Shown: positions 17,418 to 27,136 of the stretch, piece after piece | How positions within the stretch are numbered: position 1 is the first letter of the stretch | Layout of the letters: the number at the start of each line of letters is the position of its first letter | NCBI RefSeq assembly: GCF_006503695.1 | Contig: NZ_SBIK01000010.1 | Location: forward strand, 1-64,000 | Origin: Tepidiphilus succinatimandens | GTDB taxonomy: Bacteria; Pseudomonadota; Gammaproteobacteria; Burkholderiales; Rhodocyclaceae | Length of the DNA stretch: 64,000 nt | Direction of reading: 5' to 3' | The notes under the pieces: model-generated | Seen by the model: only the letters and a program-made list of their open reading frames with translations | The model's database searches: none | Told to the model about the DNA's origin: nothing | Program-made: the position numbers and the translations under genes

Positions 17418-17816
<399 letters not shown>

Positions 17817-17817
17817 C

Positions 17818-18240
17818 TCAGGGAGCGGACGCCGGCGCTTCGCTGGCTGCTGGGGCTGGGGGTGCGTTCGGGGCTGCTTCTTTTTCGGTGGCGGGCTGCG
17901 TCCCCTCCGCCGTGCCCTGCTTCTCGGCGCGCGCCCGTTCACGGGCCTCTTTTTCCGCCTTCTTGCGCTCGATTTCGATCTGGCGTGCCTGGATTTCGAG
18001 CTGACGGGCCTTTTGCAGCATCTCGAGGCGCTTTTCGTGGGCTTCGTCGATGCAGGCGTTGACGAGGAAGCGCTTCTGGCACTCGATGCGGGCGCGGTCG
18101 ACGATCTCGTCGGCTTCGCGGCGCAGCTGCCGCGCTTCTTCGCGCATGCGCTTGACTTCGTCGTCGGTCGTGGCGACGGTGGCGGCGACGGCGGACAATC
18201 CGAGAATGAAAAGGCCGATGAACGCGAGAGAGCGGCTCAT
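17818..18240 (-). CDS. Exported coiled-coil protein of unknown function
   Basis: A 140-residue protein with a signal peptide (MSRSLAFIGLFILGLSAVAA). Residues 25-105 form a highly charged helical region likely to be a coiled coil. Two cysteines, in ECQKRFLVNAC, are spaced so that they could form a disulfide in the periplasm. The last 35 residues are Ala/Pro-rich and look disordered. I recall similar short Cys-containing helical proteins in betaproteobacteria, but no function is known to me. It converges on hslR with one base between stops. Confidence 0.7.
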   Translation of the reverse strand: MSRSLAFIGLFILGLSAVAATVATTDDEVKRMREEARQLRREADEIVDRARIECQKRFLVNACIDEAHEKRLEMLQKARQLEIQARQIEIERKKAEKEARERARAEKQGTAEGTQPATEKEAAPNAPPAPAASEAPASAP

Positions 18241-18300
18241 GGAAGGATGGGCGACGGAAGAATGCGATATTCTACCCCTTCTTCACGAAAGGGGAACGGG

Positions 18301-19002
18301 ATGCGTGATGGGCCGTGGCTGCGAGGTCTGCGGGACGGGGTTCCCATCGCCCTGGGCTACCTGCCGGTGGGGGTGACCTTCGGGGTGGTGGCCACCCAGC
18401 AGGGCATGAGCGCGATGGAAGCCACGCTCACCTCGATCATCGTCTATTCCGGAGCGGCGCAGTTCATGCTGGTGGGGCTGCTCGCGGCAGGAACGCCGAT
18501 GGCGCTGACCGTCGGCTTGTGCCTGCTGCTCAACGCCCGTCATGCGCTCTACGGCCCGGCGATCGCGGCCTATCTACCGGCAAGCCCCTCGCGTCTGTCC
18601 GCTCTGGCTTTCGGGCTCACCGACGAGGTGTTCGCCGTGGCCCTTGGGCGATTACCGGCCCAGCCAGCAGCCCAGCGTCCCCTGTGGCTTGCCGGGGTAG
18701 AGGCCATGGCCTACGCGTCGTGGGTAGGCGCGAGCGCGGCCGGAGCGCTCGCCGGCGACTGGATCCGCAGCCATCTGCCGCTGCTCGCCGAATCTTTGCC
18801 GATCGCCCTGTCGGCCCTCTTCCTCGTCCTGCTGCTGCCCCATGCCCATGCGGGACGGCGCGGGGCGATTCTGGTGACGGTGGGCGTGGCCGCTGCCTTC
18901 GCCTTGGCGCAGCACGCGGCGCCAGGGTTGCTGCTCGCCGCGGTGCTCGGCGCGCTCTTGGCAGGAATCGGGGAGGTGCGATGCGCACGGAAATCCTCTT
19001 GA
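18301..19002 (+). CDS. azlC: AzlC-family branched-chain amino acid exporter, large subunit
   Basis: A 233-residue membrane protein with about seven segments. Family features are GLRDGVPIALGYLPVGVTFGVVA at the start, IIVYSGAAQFM, and LLLNARHALYG in the middle. AzlC and AzlD (BrnF/BrnE in Corynebacterium) together export branched-chain amino acids and methionine. The ATG at 18301 follows AAAGGGGAACGGG; upstream in-frame codons run antisense through the neighbouring gene and are not real. It overlaps azlD by 22 bases. Confidence 0.88.
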   Translation: MRDGPWLRGLRDGVPIALGYLPVGVTFGVVATQQGMSAMEATLTSIIVYSGAAQFMLVGLLAAGTPMALTVGLCLLLNARHALYGPAIAAYLPASPSRLSALAFGLTDEVFAVALGRLPAQPAAQRPLWLAGVEAMAYASWVGASAAGALAGDWIRSHLPLLAESLPIALSALFLVLLLPHAHAGRRGAILVTVGVAAAFALAQHAAPGLLLAAVLGALLAGIGEVRCARKSS

Positions 19003-19325
19003 TGCTGGTGGCGATCGGCCTGGGGACCTATGCTCTGCGCGCCTTGCCCCTCATCGGGGCGCGCCGGCTCGACCCGGCGGGCAAGGTGTTTCGCACCCTG
19101 CAACTCCTGGGGCCGATGCTCATCGCCGCCTTGCTGGGGGTGTCGGTGATCGGCGACGTGCGCGGTCATGGAGCGGGCGGTTGGCTGCCGGAACTGCTCG
19201 GCCTGGGAGCGACGCTGGCGGTGCAACGCCGCTTCGGTGGCTTCGTCGCGCCCATTCTCGCCGGCGTGGCGGCCTGCGCGCTCGGTTTGGCCCTGCTGCG
19301 CTCGTGGGGTGCCGGAATCGGGTAG
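18981..19325 (+). CDS. azlD: AzlD-family branched-chain amino acid exporter, small subunit
   Basis: A 114-residue protein with three to four hydrophobic segments, typical of the AzlD/BrnE partner of AzlC. It starts MRTEILLMLVAIGLGTYALRALP and has the LLGPMLIAALLGVSV helix. It begins inside the azlC 3' end, so the two are translationally coupled. GGGGAGGTGCG just before the ATG is a good ribosome-binding site. Confidence 0.85.
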   Translation: MRTEILLMLVAIGLGTYALRALPLIGARRLDPAGKVFRTLQLLGPMLIAALLGVSVIGDVRGHGAGGWLPELLGLGATLAVQRRFGGFVAPILAGVAACALGLALLRSWGAGIG

Positions 19326-19368
19326 AATGCCCCGCTGTCACGCGCTTTGCGGGTAGCCGGGAGTGGCC

Positions 19369-19992
19369 ATGGAACTCGTCTGTCTCGATGTCGAAGGGGT
19401 GCTGATCCCCGAGATCTGGATCGCGTTCGCCGAGCGCACGGGGATCGCCGAATTCCGGCGTACCACGCGCGACGAGCCCGATTACGACAAGCTCATGCGC
19501 TATCGGCTGGCGCTCTTGGAGCGTCATGGCCTGCGCCTGCCGGACATCGAGGCGGTGATCGCTTCGATGACGCCGCTGCCCGGCGCCAAGGCTTTTCTGG
19601 ATGCGCTGCGCGAGCGCTACCAGGTGATCCTGCTCTCCGACACTTTCCAGGAATTCGCGCGCCCGCTGATGCGCCAGCTCGGCTGGCCCACCCTGTTCTG
19701 CCATTCGCTGGAAGTGGACGACGCCGGCCGCGTGGTGGATTACCGCCTGCGCCTGCCCAATCAGAAACAAGAGGCGGTGCGTCACCTCAAGGCGCTCAAT
19801 TTCCGCGTCGTGGCCGCCGGGGATTCGTACAACGACACGACCATGCTCGGCGAAGCGCACGCCGGCATCCTCTTTCGCGCCCCAGAGAACGTCGTGCGCG
19901 AATTCCCGCAGTTTCCCCACGTCACCGACTACGCCGCCCTGCGCACCCTCATCGACGAATCCTTCGCCCGCCTGCGGGAGCCGGCGCGATGA
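19369..19992 (+). CDS. thrH: Phosphoserine phosphatase / homoserine phosphotransferase ThrH
   Basis: A 207-residue HAD-superfamily phosphatase. The nucleophile motif reads LDVEGVLIPEIW: Asp-x-Glu with the PE pair is the mark of ThrH rather than ordinary SerB (DxDxT). Motif II is LLSDT and motif III/IV is AAGDSYNDTTML. ThrH removes phosphate from phosphoserine and can move it to homoserine, linking serine and threonine synthesis. The ATG at 19369 is chosen for its GGGAG site; a GTG at 19363 is possible. It overlaps purU by ATGA. Confidence 0.92.
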   Translation: MELVCLDVEGVLIPEIWIAFAERTGIAEFRRTTRDEPDYDKLMRYRLALLERHGLRLPDIEAVIASMTPLPGAKAFLDALRERYQVILLSDTFQEFARPLMRQLGWPTLFCHSLEVDDAGRVVDYRLRLPNQKQEAVRHLKALNFRVVAAGDSYNDTTMLGEAHAGILFRAPENVVREFPQFPHVTDYAALRTLIDESFARLREPAR

Positions 19993-20864
19993 GCAAGGAG
20001 CGGCACTATACGCTCACCGCCTCCTGCCCCGACCGCGTCGGGCTGGTGGCCAAGGTGGCCAGCTTCATCGCCGAGCACGGCGGCTGGATCCTCGAAACCA
20101 ACCTGCACGCCGAGCCGCCCGGGCCGCTGGCGCCCAGCGGCCGTTTCTTCATGCGCTTCGAGATCCGCGCCGACAGCATCCCGCTCTTGTTGACCGAATT
20201 GCGCGAACGCTTCGCCCCGCTGGCCGAGTCGCTGGAGATGGACTGGCGCATCAGCGACTCGGCGGTGAAGAAGCGCGTCGTCATCCTCGTCTCACGCCAG
20301 GAACACTGCCTCTATGACCTCCTGTCGCGCTGGCACAGCGGCGAGCTCGACGTGGAGATCCCCTGCGTGATCTCGAATCACGAAGACTTGCGTGGCTTCG
20401 TCGAATGGCACGGCATCCCTTTTCTGCACGTGCCGGTGACGCCGGACAACAGGCCGGCGGCCTTCGCCGAGATCCGACGCCTCTTCGAGGAAGTGGGCGG
20501 CGACGTGATGGTGCTCGCGCGCTACATGCAGATCCTGCCTCCCGAGCTGTGCCGTGCCTACCCGGCGCGCATCATCAATATCCACCACAGTTTCCTGCCC
20601 AGCTTCGTCGGAGCGCGGCCCTACCACCAGGCGTGGGAGCGGGGGGTGAAACTCATCGGGGCTACCTGCCACTACGTCACCGAGGAGCTCGACCAAGGGC
20701 CGATCATCGAGCAGGACGTCATCCGCGTCGATCATTCGGATACGGTGGACGACATGGTGCGCTACGGCAAGGACATCGAGAAGACGGTGCTCTCGCGCGG
20801 GTTGCGCTATCACCTCGAGGATCGGGTGTTGGTCCACGGCAACAAAACCATCGTGTTTCGCTGA
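19989..20864 (+). CDS. purU: Formyltetrahydrofolate deformylase
   Basis: Hydrolyses 10-formyl-THF to formate and THF, supplying formate for PurT and balancing one-carbon pools. The 291 residues comprise an N-terminal ACT domain (TASCPDRVGLVAKVASFIAEHGGWI) and a formyltransferase-fold catalytic domain from about residue 95. The catalytic Asn-His pair is in INIHHSFLPSF and the Asp in ATCHYVTEELDQGPII. It shares an ATGA overlap with thrH. Formate released here could feed the formate dehydrogenases in the window. Confidence 0.95.
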   Translation: MSKERHYTLTASCPDRVGLVAKVASFIAEHGGWILETNLHAEPPGPLAPSGRFFMRFEIRADSIPLLLTELRERFAPLAESLEMDWRISDSAVKKRVVILVSRQEHCLYDLLSRWHSGELDVEIPCVISNHEDLRGFVEWHGIPFLHVPVTPDNRPAAFAEIRRLFEEVGGDVMVLARYMQILPPELCRAYPARIINIHHSFLPSFVGARPYHQAWERGVKLIGATCHYVTEELDQGPIIEQDVIRVDHSDTVDDMVRYGKDIEKTVLSRGLRYHLEDRVLVHGNKTIVFR

Positions 20865-20899
20865 GCTCGGCATCAGGCGCGGGATTTGTGCCGCGCGGC

Positions 20900-20930
20900 T
20901 TGACGCAAGGTGGAGGTTTTACGGCAGAAT
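20900..20930 (+). promoter_or_regulatory. Candidate sigma-70 promoter of the HU gene
   Basis: TTGACG (20900-20905) and CAGAAT (20925-20930) are separated by 19 bases, slightly long. It lies about 90 bases before the HU start in a 155-base gap that holds no other feature apart from a 6-bp hairpin without a U-tract at 20877-20896. Confidence 0.4.
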
Positions 20931-21019
20931 AGCGCATACGTACGGAGGGGGCCCGACGCCGGCATGGTTCGCCGCGCCGCGGGGCGTTTGATTTTCCATC
21001 AACGATAGCGAGGTTTGCG

Positions 21020-21298
21020 ATGAACAAAGGTGAATTCGTCGAAGCATTGGCCGATGCGCTGGGATCCAGCCGCGCCGAGGCCGAGCGGGCGCTCAACGCG
21101 GTATTGGAGCTGATCGCCGAGCGTCTGGAGAAAGGCGAGAAAGTGGTGTTCACCGGCTTTGGCTCCTTCGAAGTGACCGAGCGGGGGGCGCGCACCGGCC
21201 GTAACCCGCAAACGGGTGCAACCATCCAGATCCCGGCCACCAAGGCGCCGAAATTCTCGCCCGGTGCGGCGCTGAAGAAACGCATCGCCGGCAAGTGA
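21020..21298 (+). CDS. hup: DNA-binding protein HU
   Basis: A 92-residue histone-like protein of the HU/IHF family, binding DNA as a dimer with little sequence preference. The family signature GFGSFEVTERGARTGRNPQTG (residues about 47-67) includes the beta-arm with the conserved RNPQTG turn. IHF-specific residues are absent and the arm is HU-like. Monocistronic: own promoter region before and a strong terminator after. Confidence 0.93.
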   Translation: MNKGEFVEALADALGSSRAEAERALNAVLELIAERLEKGEKVVFTGFGSFEVTERGARTGRNPQTGATIQIPATKAPKFSPGAALKKRIAGK

Positions 21299-21358
21299 TA
21301 CCCGCTGCGCGGCTCGTCCGCGCTCGGGGGCCTGCGGCGTGTGTGTCCGCAGGCTCTG

Positions 21359-21387
21359 GACGACCCCGCCGCGGGTCGTCTTTTTTT
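21359..21387 (+). terminator. Rho-independent terminator between HU and the mdtD-like gene
   Basis: A perfect 8-bp stem GACGACCC/GGGTCGTC with a 6-base loop is followed by seven T residues. The ribosome-binding site of the next gene begins directly after it, so that gene must be transcribed by read-through or by a promoter placed inside the HU 3' region. Confidence 0.9.
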
Positions 21388-21398
21388 CAGGGGTTGCC

Positions 21399-22832
21399 GT
21401 GACGACTGCGCTCGATCCGCGCACTGCCCGCCTCATTCCTTGGATCGTCGCCTCGGCATTCTTCATGCAGACGCTCGACGGCACGATCCTCAACACCGCG
21501 CTGCCGGCGATGGCCGCATCGCTGGGCGAGAGCCCCTTGCGCATGCAGGCGGCGGTCATCTCCTACCTGCTGACGGTCGCGCTGCTCACGCCGCTCTCCG
21601 GCTGGCTCGCCGACCGTTTCGGCCCGCACCGCGTCTTCATCGTCGCCATCTTCCTCTTTTGCCTCGGGTCGCTTGCCTGTGCGCTTGCGCCCTCGCTTTC
21701 CTGGCTCGCGGCTGGACGCGTGGTGCAGGGTGGAGGTGGGGCCTTGATGATGCCGGTGGGGCGGCTCATCATCCTGCGCGGCTACCCTCGTCGGGAGCTG
21801 GTGCGCGTGCTCTCCTTCGTGACGATCCCCGGACTGGTGGGGCCGCTCATCGGCCCCACGCTCGGCGGCTGGCTCGTCGAATACGCCAGCTGGCACTGGA
21901 TCTTCCTCATCAACCTGCCCGTGGGGGCGGTCGGAGCGTGGGCAGCGCATCGCTGGCTGCCGCGGCTCATCCCCGTGGCGCGCGCACCCTTCGACGTGTG
22001 GGGGTTCGTGCTGATGGGCGCCTCCATGGTGACGATTTCGCTGGCGCTGGAGGGACTGGGAGAGCTGGCCTTTGCCCATGCGAAAGTAATGCTCCTGCTG
22101 GTGGCGGGGCTCGCCTGCCTTGCGGGGTACTGGCTGCATGCCGCACGTCATCCGAGTCCACTCTTCAGCCTGCGGCTCTTCCGCACTCCCACCTTTGCCG
22201 TCGGCATTCTTGGCAATCTCTTCGCGCGCCTGGGCAGCGGCGCCATGCCTTTCCTCGTGCCGCTCTTCCTGCAGGTGGGCTTGGGCTACAGCGCGGCGGT
22301 CGCCGGCATGACCATGATCCCGATGGCGGCGGCGGCGATCGCGGCCAAGGCCGTCGGCACGTCCTTGATCGCCCGTTTCGGCTATCGCCGGGTTCTCCTC
22401 GTCAACACCGCCTTGCTGGGGCTGTCGATGATGGCCTTTGCGCTGATCGACCCTGCACGGCCCGTGGCGCTCCTCTATGCCCTGCTCGTTGTTTTCGGCG
22501 CCATCAATTCCCTGCAATTCACGGCCATGAACACGCTCACGCTCATCGATCTGGCGCCGGAGCAGGCGGGCAGCGGCAACGGACTACTTTCGGTGGTGCA
22601 GCAGCTGGCGATGAGCCTGGGGGTGGCGGTGGCCGCGGCCTTGCTGGGCGGTTTCACCAGTCAGCACGGGGGTATGCCGGAGGCGGGTACGACGCTGGCA
22701 GCGTTTCACGCGACCTTCCTGTGCGTGGGTACTCTCACCTTGCTCTCGGGGCTCGTCTTCCTGCAGCTCGGCCCTGACGAGGGACGGCCGGGCGAGCTTC
22801 CCCGGTCGGACGAGTCGATCGGCGAAGGGTGA
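21399..22832 (+). CDS. MFS exporter, DHA2 family (MdtD-like)
   Basis: A 477-residue major facilitator with about 14 membrane segments. It resembles E. coli MdtD along its length: FFMQTLDGTILNTALPAMAASLGESPL at the start (motif D region), the loop GWLADRFG, ALMMPVGRLIILR, and the motif C-like GPLIGPTLGGWLVEYASWHWIFLINLPVG. Substrates could be drugs or metabolites such as citrate-iron, but this is not readable from sequence. The GTG at 21399 is chosen because AGGGG lies 5 bases upstream; longer readings would run through the terminator. Confidence 0.88.
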   Translation: MTTALDPRTARLIPWIVASAFFMQTLDGTILNTALPAMAASLGESPLRMQAAVISYLLTVALLTPLSGWLADRFGPHRVFIVAIFLFCLGSLACALAPSLSWLAAGRVVQGGGGALMMPVGRLIILRGYPRRELVRVLSFVTIPGLVGPLIGPTLGGWLVEYASWHWIFLINLPVGAVGAWAAHRWLPRLIPVARAPFDVWGFVLMGASMVTISLALEGLGELAFAHAKVMLLLVAGLACLAGYWLHAARHPSPLFSLRLFRTPTFAVGILGNLFARLGSGAMPFLVPLFLQVGLGYSAAVAGMTMIPMAAAAIAAKAVGTSLIARFGYRRVLLVNTALLGLSMMAFALIDPARPVALLYALLVVFGAINSLQFTAMNTLTLIDLAPEQAGSGNGLLSVVQQLAMSLGVAVAAALLGGFTSQHGGMPEAGTTLAAFHATFLCVGTLTLLSGLVFLQLGPDEGRPGELPRSDESIGEG

Positions 22833-22840
22833 GATTTTTC

Positions 22841-22869
22841 TTGCGTCAGGAAGCAAGGTGCGCTATGAT
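22841..22869 (+). promoter_or_regulatory. Sigma-70 promoter of the RhlE-like helicase, with a long 5' leader
   Basis: TTGCGT (22841-22846), a 17-base spacer and TATGAT (22864-22869) make a near-consensus promoter. Transcription would start near 22876, giving a leader of about 240 bases before the ATG at 23119. The leader holds small GC-rich hairpins (for example GGGCG/CGCCC near 23035) but no ORF or riboswitch that I recognise. Confidence 0.7.
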
Positions 22870-23118
22870 TGTAAAAGTTGTGCCACACAGTCGATGGAAT
22901 CTCACCGGATCTTCCGATCCGCTTCTCCTGGGGACTGTCGCCACAGCCCCGTCGCGCTTGCGTGAATCTTCGTCGCGCTGCTCCTGATGCCGTATGCCAC
23001 GGCAGCCTCGGTCTTTTGTTTCCGGGTTTCGGGCGAGCGCCCGCGCATTCGACGGTAACTCGCCGTGCCGCTGCCTTGTCGCGGCGGAAACGGCCTTTCC
23101 GACTCCGAAACTGGAATC

Positions 23119-24636
<1,518 letters not shown>

Positions 24637-24651
24637 GCACGCGACCCTCGC

Positions 24652-24679
24652 TTGCGGCGAAGGCTGGGGGCGCTAGAAT
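24652..24679 (+). promoter_or_regulatory. Candidate sigma-70 promoter of yedEF
   Basis: TTGCGG (24652-24657), a 16-base spacer and TAGAAT (24674-24679) lie just after the helicase stop and 34 bases before the yedE ATG. Confidence 0.5.
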
Positions 24680-24712
24680 AGAGCCCTTCTCCCTCGGGAA
24701 GGGGATGCCCTC

Positions 24713-25897
24713 ATGTCTTCGCTGCGCCAGCAGTTCTTCGTCCGTTTCTGGCCGCCGATCCCCACGCTCGTCGCGTTGGGGGTCGCTTCGGCCTATTATT
24801 TTGCCCTCACCGGAACCTTCTGGGCCGTTACTGGCGAGTTCACCCGCTGGGGAGGCCACGTGCTCGCCTGGTTCGGTCTGAGGCCGCAGGAATGGAGTTA
24901 CTTCAAACTGCTGGGATTGGAGGGCACGCCGCTCGATCGCGTCGACGGCGTGATGGTGCTCGGCATGTTCCTCGGGGCGCTGTGCTGCGCCCTGTGGGCG
25001 GGCAACGTGGGTCTGCGCCGCCCCACCAGCCTGCGCCGGCTCATGCAGGGGCTCATGGGCGGGATCATCGCCGGCTTCGGGGCGCGTCTGGCGATGGGCT
25101 GCAACCTCGCGGCCTTCTTCACCGGCATTCCCATGTTCTCGGTGCACGCCTGGGCCTTCATGTTTTCCACCGTCTTGGGGGCCTGGCTCGGCGTGAAGAT
25201 CACCCTCTTGCCTTTTCTGCGCCATTCCCTGCGCGTGCAGGCCGGAGGCTCGACCCTGCCCGACCCGGAAGCGCTCGCGCAGCGAACCGAGCGGCAATGG
25301 CGCCTGGGCTGGGGCTTGCTCGCGCTCTCCTTGGCCCTGGCGGCCTGGCGCTTCGAAGCCTCGCTCGCGCTGGGGATGGCCTTTCTCTTCGGCCTGGCCT
25401 TCGGCGGCCTGATCGAACGGGGGCAGATCTGTTTTACCAGCGCCGCGCGCGACCTGTGGACCACCGGCCGCACCAAGGTCGCCTATGGCATTTTGCTGGG
25501 CATGGCCGCCGCCTGCATTGGCACGTTTGCGGCGATCCGGCTTGGCGTGGCGCCCAAGATCTTCTGGATGGGCCCGAACGCAGTGGTGGGCGGTGTGCTC
25601 TTCGGCCTGGGTATCGTGCTCGCCGGCGGCTGCGAGACGGGCTGGATGTACCGGGCGATGGAAGGGCAGATGCATTTCTGGGTGGTGGGTGTCGGCAACG
25701 TGATCGGGGGAACGCTCGTGGCCGCTTTCTGGGACGAACTGGGCGGTGCGCTCGCCCTGCCTTATCCCAAGCTGAACCTGCTGGAGCTCTTCGGCCCCGT
25801 GGGTGGGCTCCTCGTCACCTATCTCGGTCTGGCGTTATCGCTCGCCCTCGTCGCCGCCAATGCCCGGCGGTTCTCTCATGCAAGGAAAACCCGATGA
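24713..25897 (+). CDS. yedE: YedE/FdhT-type selenium-linked membrane transporter (YeeE/YedE family)
   Basis: A 394-residue inner-membrane protein with about ten segments. It carries two family repeats, each with a glycine-cysteine motif: ARLAMGCNLAAFFTG in the first half and LAGGCETGWMYRA in the second. Such cysteines bind or pass sulfur or selenium species in YeeE/YedE carriers. Its length and the yedF partner match the YedE/FdhT type associated with selenium metabolism in genomes that use selenocysteine. That fits this window, which also carries a Sec formate dehydrogenase with selA, selB and selC. The stop overlaps yedF by ATGA. Confidence 0.85.
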   Translation: MSSLRQQFFVRFWPPIPTLVALGVASAYYFALTGTFWAVTGEFTRWGGHVLAWFGLRPQEWSYFKLLGLEGTPLDRVDGVMVLGMFLGALCCALWAGNVGLRRPTSLRRLMQGLMGGIIAGFGARLAMGCNLAAFFTGIPMFSVHAWAFMFSTVLGAWLGVKITLLPFLRHSLRVQAGGSTLPDPEALAQRTERQWRLGWGLLALSLALAAWRFEASLALGMAFLFGLAFGGLIERGQICFTSAARDLWTTGRTKVAYGILLGMAAACIGTFAAIRLGVAPKIFWMGPNAVVGGVLFGLGIVLAGGCETGWMYRAMEGQMHFWVVGVGNVIGGTLVAAFWDELGGALALPYPKLNLLELFGPVGGLLVTYLGLALSLALVAANARRFSHARKTR

Positions 25898-26148
25898 ATA
25901 CCGAACGCAAACCCGATCTCTCGCTCGACCTGCGTGGCGAGCATTGTCCCTACAACGCCATCGCCACCCTCGAGACCCTGCGCACCATGCAGCCGGGGCA
26001 ACTCCTGGAGGTAGTGACCGATTGTTCGCAGTCCTTCCATGGCATCCCCGAAGATGCCACCCGCCATGGCTACCATTGCCTAGCGGTGGAGCAGCATGGG
26101 CCGCTCTTTCGCTTCCTCATCGAGGTGCCGGCGCCCGACGCTGGGTGA
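25894..26148 (+). CDS. yedF: TusA-like sulfur/selenium carrier YedF
   Basis: An 84-residue TusA/SirA-fold protein. The persulfide/perselenide-forming cysteine is in LRGEHCPYNAI, equivalent to the CPxP motif of TusA but with CPYN, as in YedF proteins. It is translationally coupled to yedE. A likely job is to receive selenium or sulfur entering through YedE and hand it on; this is inference from partner and fold. Confidence 0.85.
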   Translation: MNTERKPDLSLDLRGEHCPYNAIATLETLRTMQPGQLLEVVTDCSQSFHGIPEDATRHGYHCLAVEQHGPLFRFLIEVPAPDAG

Positions 26149-26181
26149 AGCCGGTCTGGGTGGGGCAATGCTTCTGCCCGA

Positions 26182-26667
26182 TCAGCGGCTGGGGGTACGC
26201 GCGGCGCGCACTTCGTCGGGGCGCAGCGCCGCGGCGTACTTGTCGAGCACGCCGTTGATGAACTTATGCCCGTCGGTGCCGCCGTAGCGCTTGGTGAGCT
26301 CGATCGCCTCATTGAGGATCACCTTGTAGGCGGTCTCGGGGTGGGCGTGCAGTTCCACGGCGGCGATGAGCAGCACCGCATGTTCCACCGGCGAGAGCTC
26401 CTCGACGCGCCGGCGCAGGAAGGGGGTGAGTTCCGCGCGCCAGAGATCGGCGCGGGAGACGGCGCCGCGCAGCAGCTCCAGCATCAGCTCGTGGTCTGCC
26501 CCGGGAAAGTCTTCGTCGTGGGCGAGCTGTGCCTCGATCTGGGCGAGCGGGTTGTCGGACAAGAGCCACTGGTAGGTGCCTTTGAGGGCGAGCTCACGGG
26601 CGAGCCGCCGGCGCTGGCGGCGCGGGGCGCGGTCTTCTTCGGTGGGGGCGAGAAATTCTTCGTTCAT
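26182..26667 (-). CDS. nusB: Transcription antitermination factor NusB
   Basis: A 161-residue all-helical protein that binds boxA RNA with NusE (S10) during rRNA transcription. Family landmarks are [17 protein letters not shown] at the N-terminus and the C-terminal [44 protein letters not shown], of which [12 protein letters not shown] and FINGVLD are most conserved. The start at 26667 overlaps the ribH stop by ATGA, a common ribH-nusB arrangement. Confidence 0.95.
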   Translation of the reverse strand: MNEEFLAPTEEDRAPRRQRRRLARELALKGTYQWLLSDNPLAQIEAQLAHDEDFPGADHELMLELLRGAVSRADLWRAELTPFLRRRVEELSPVEHAVLLIAAVELHAHPETAYKVILNEAIELTKRYGGTDGHKFINGVLDKYAAALRPDEVRAARTPSR

Positions 26668-27134
26668 CGGATCGCTTTGCACAGGTTGGCCATTTCCACT
26701 GCGGCGCGGGCGCAGTCGCGTCCTTTTTCGCTCATGCGGGCGAGCGCCTGTTCGTCGGTGTCGGTGGTAAGTACGCCGTTGGCGATCGGCAGCCCCAGAT
26801 CGAGCGCGACGCGGGTGATGCCGGCGCCCATCTCGTTGGAGACGAGCTCGAAGTGGTAGGTTTCGCCGCGGATCACGGCGCCGAGCGCGATGAGCGCATC
26901 GAACCGCCCCGTGCGGCCGAAGGTCTGCAGGGCGAGCGGCAGTTCGAGCGCGCCGGGGACGGTGGCCAGGCGCAGGTCGGCCGGATCCACGCCGAGGCGG
27001 CGCAGTTCGGCGACGCAGGCCGACAGCAGCCCTTCGCCCACGTCCTGGTTGAAACGGCTCATCACCACCGCGATGCGCAGGCCCCGGCCGTCGAGGTTTT
27101 CATCATATTCGAAGAGGTCGTCGTAACGGGCCAT
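26664..27134 (-). CDS. ribH: 6,7-dimethyl-8-ribityllumazine synthase
   Basis: Condenses 5-amino-6-ribitylaminouracil with 3,4-dihydroxy-2-butanone 4-phosphate, the penultimate step of riboflavin synthesis. The 156 residues show the substrate-binding [15 protein letters not shown] and the catalytic-His region [14 protein letters not shown]. The ATG at 27134 has AAAGGA five bases upstream; ATG 27140, which overlaps the upstream stop by ATGA, is an alternative. Second-to-last gene of the ribE-ribBX-ribH-nusB operon. Confidence 0.95.
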   Translation of the reverse strand: MARYDDLFEYDENLDGRGLRIAVVMSRFNQDVGEGLLSACVAELRRLGVDPADLRLATVPGALELPLALQTFGRTGRFDALIALGAVIRGETYHFELVSNEMGAGITRVALDLGLPIANGVLTTDTDEQALARMSEKGRDCARAAVEMANLCKAIR

Positions 27135-27136
27135 GG

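Noticed and set aside
20877-20896. Hairpin after purU as a terminator
   Set aside because: Only six base pairs with no U-tract; not enough to call.
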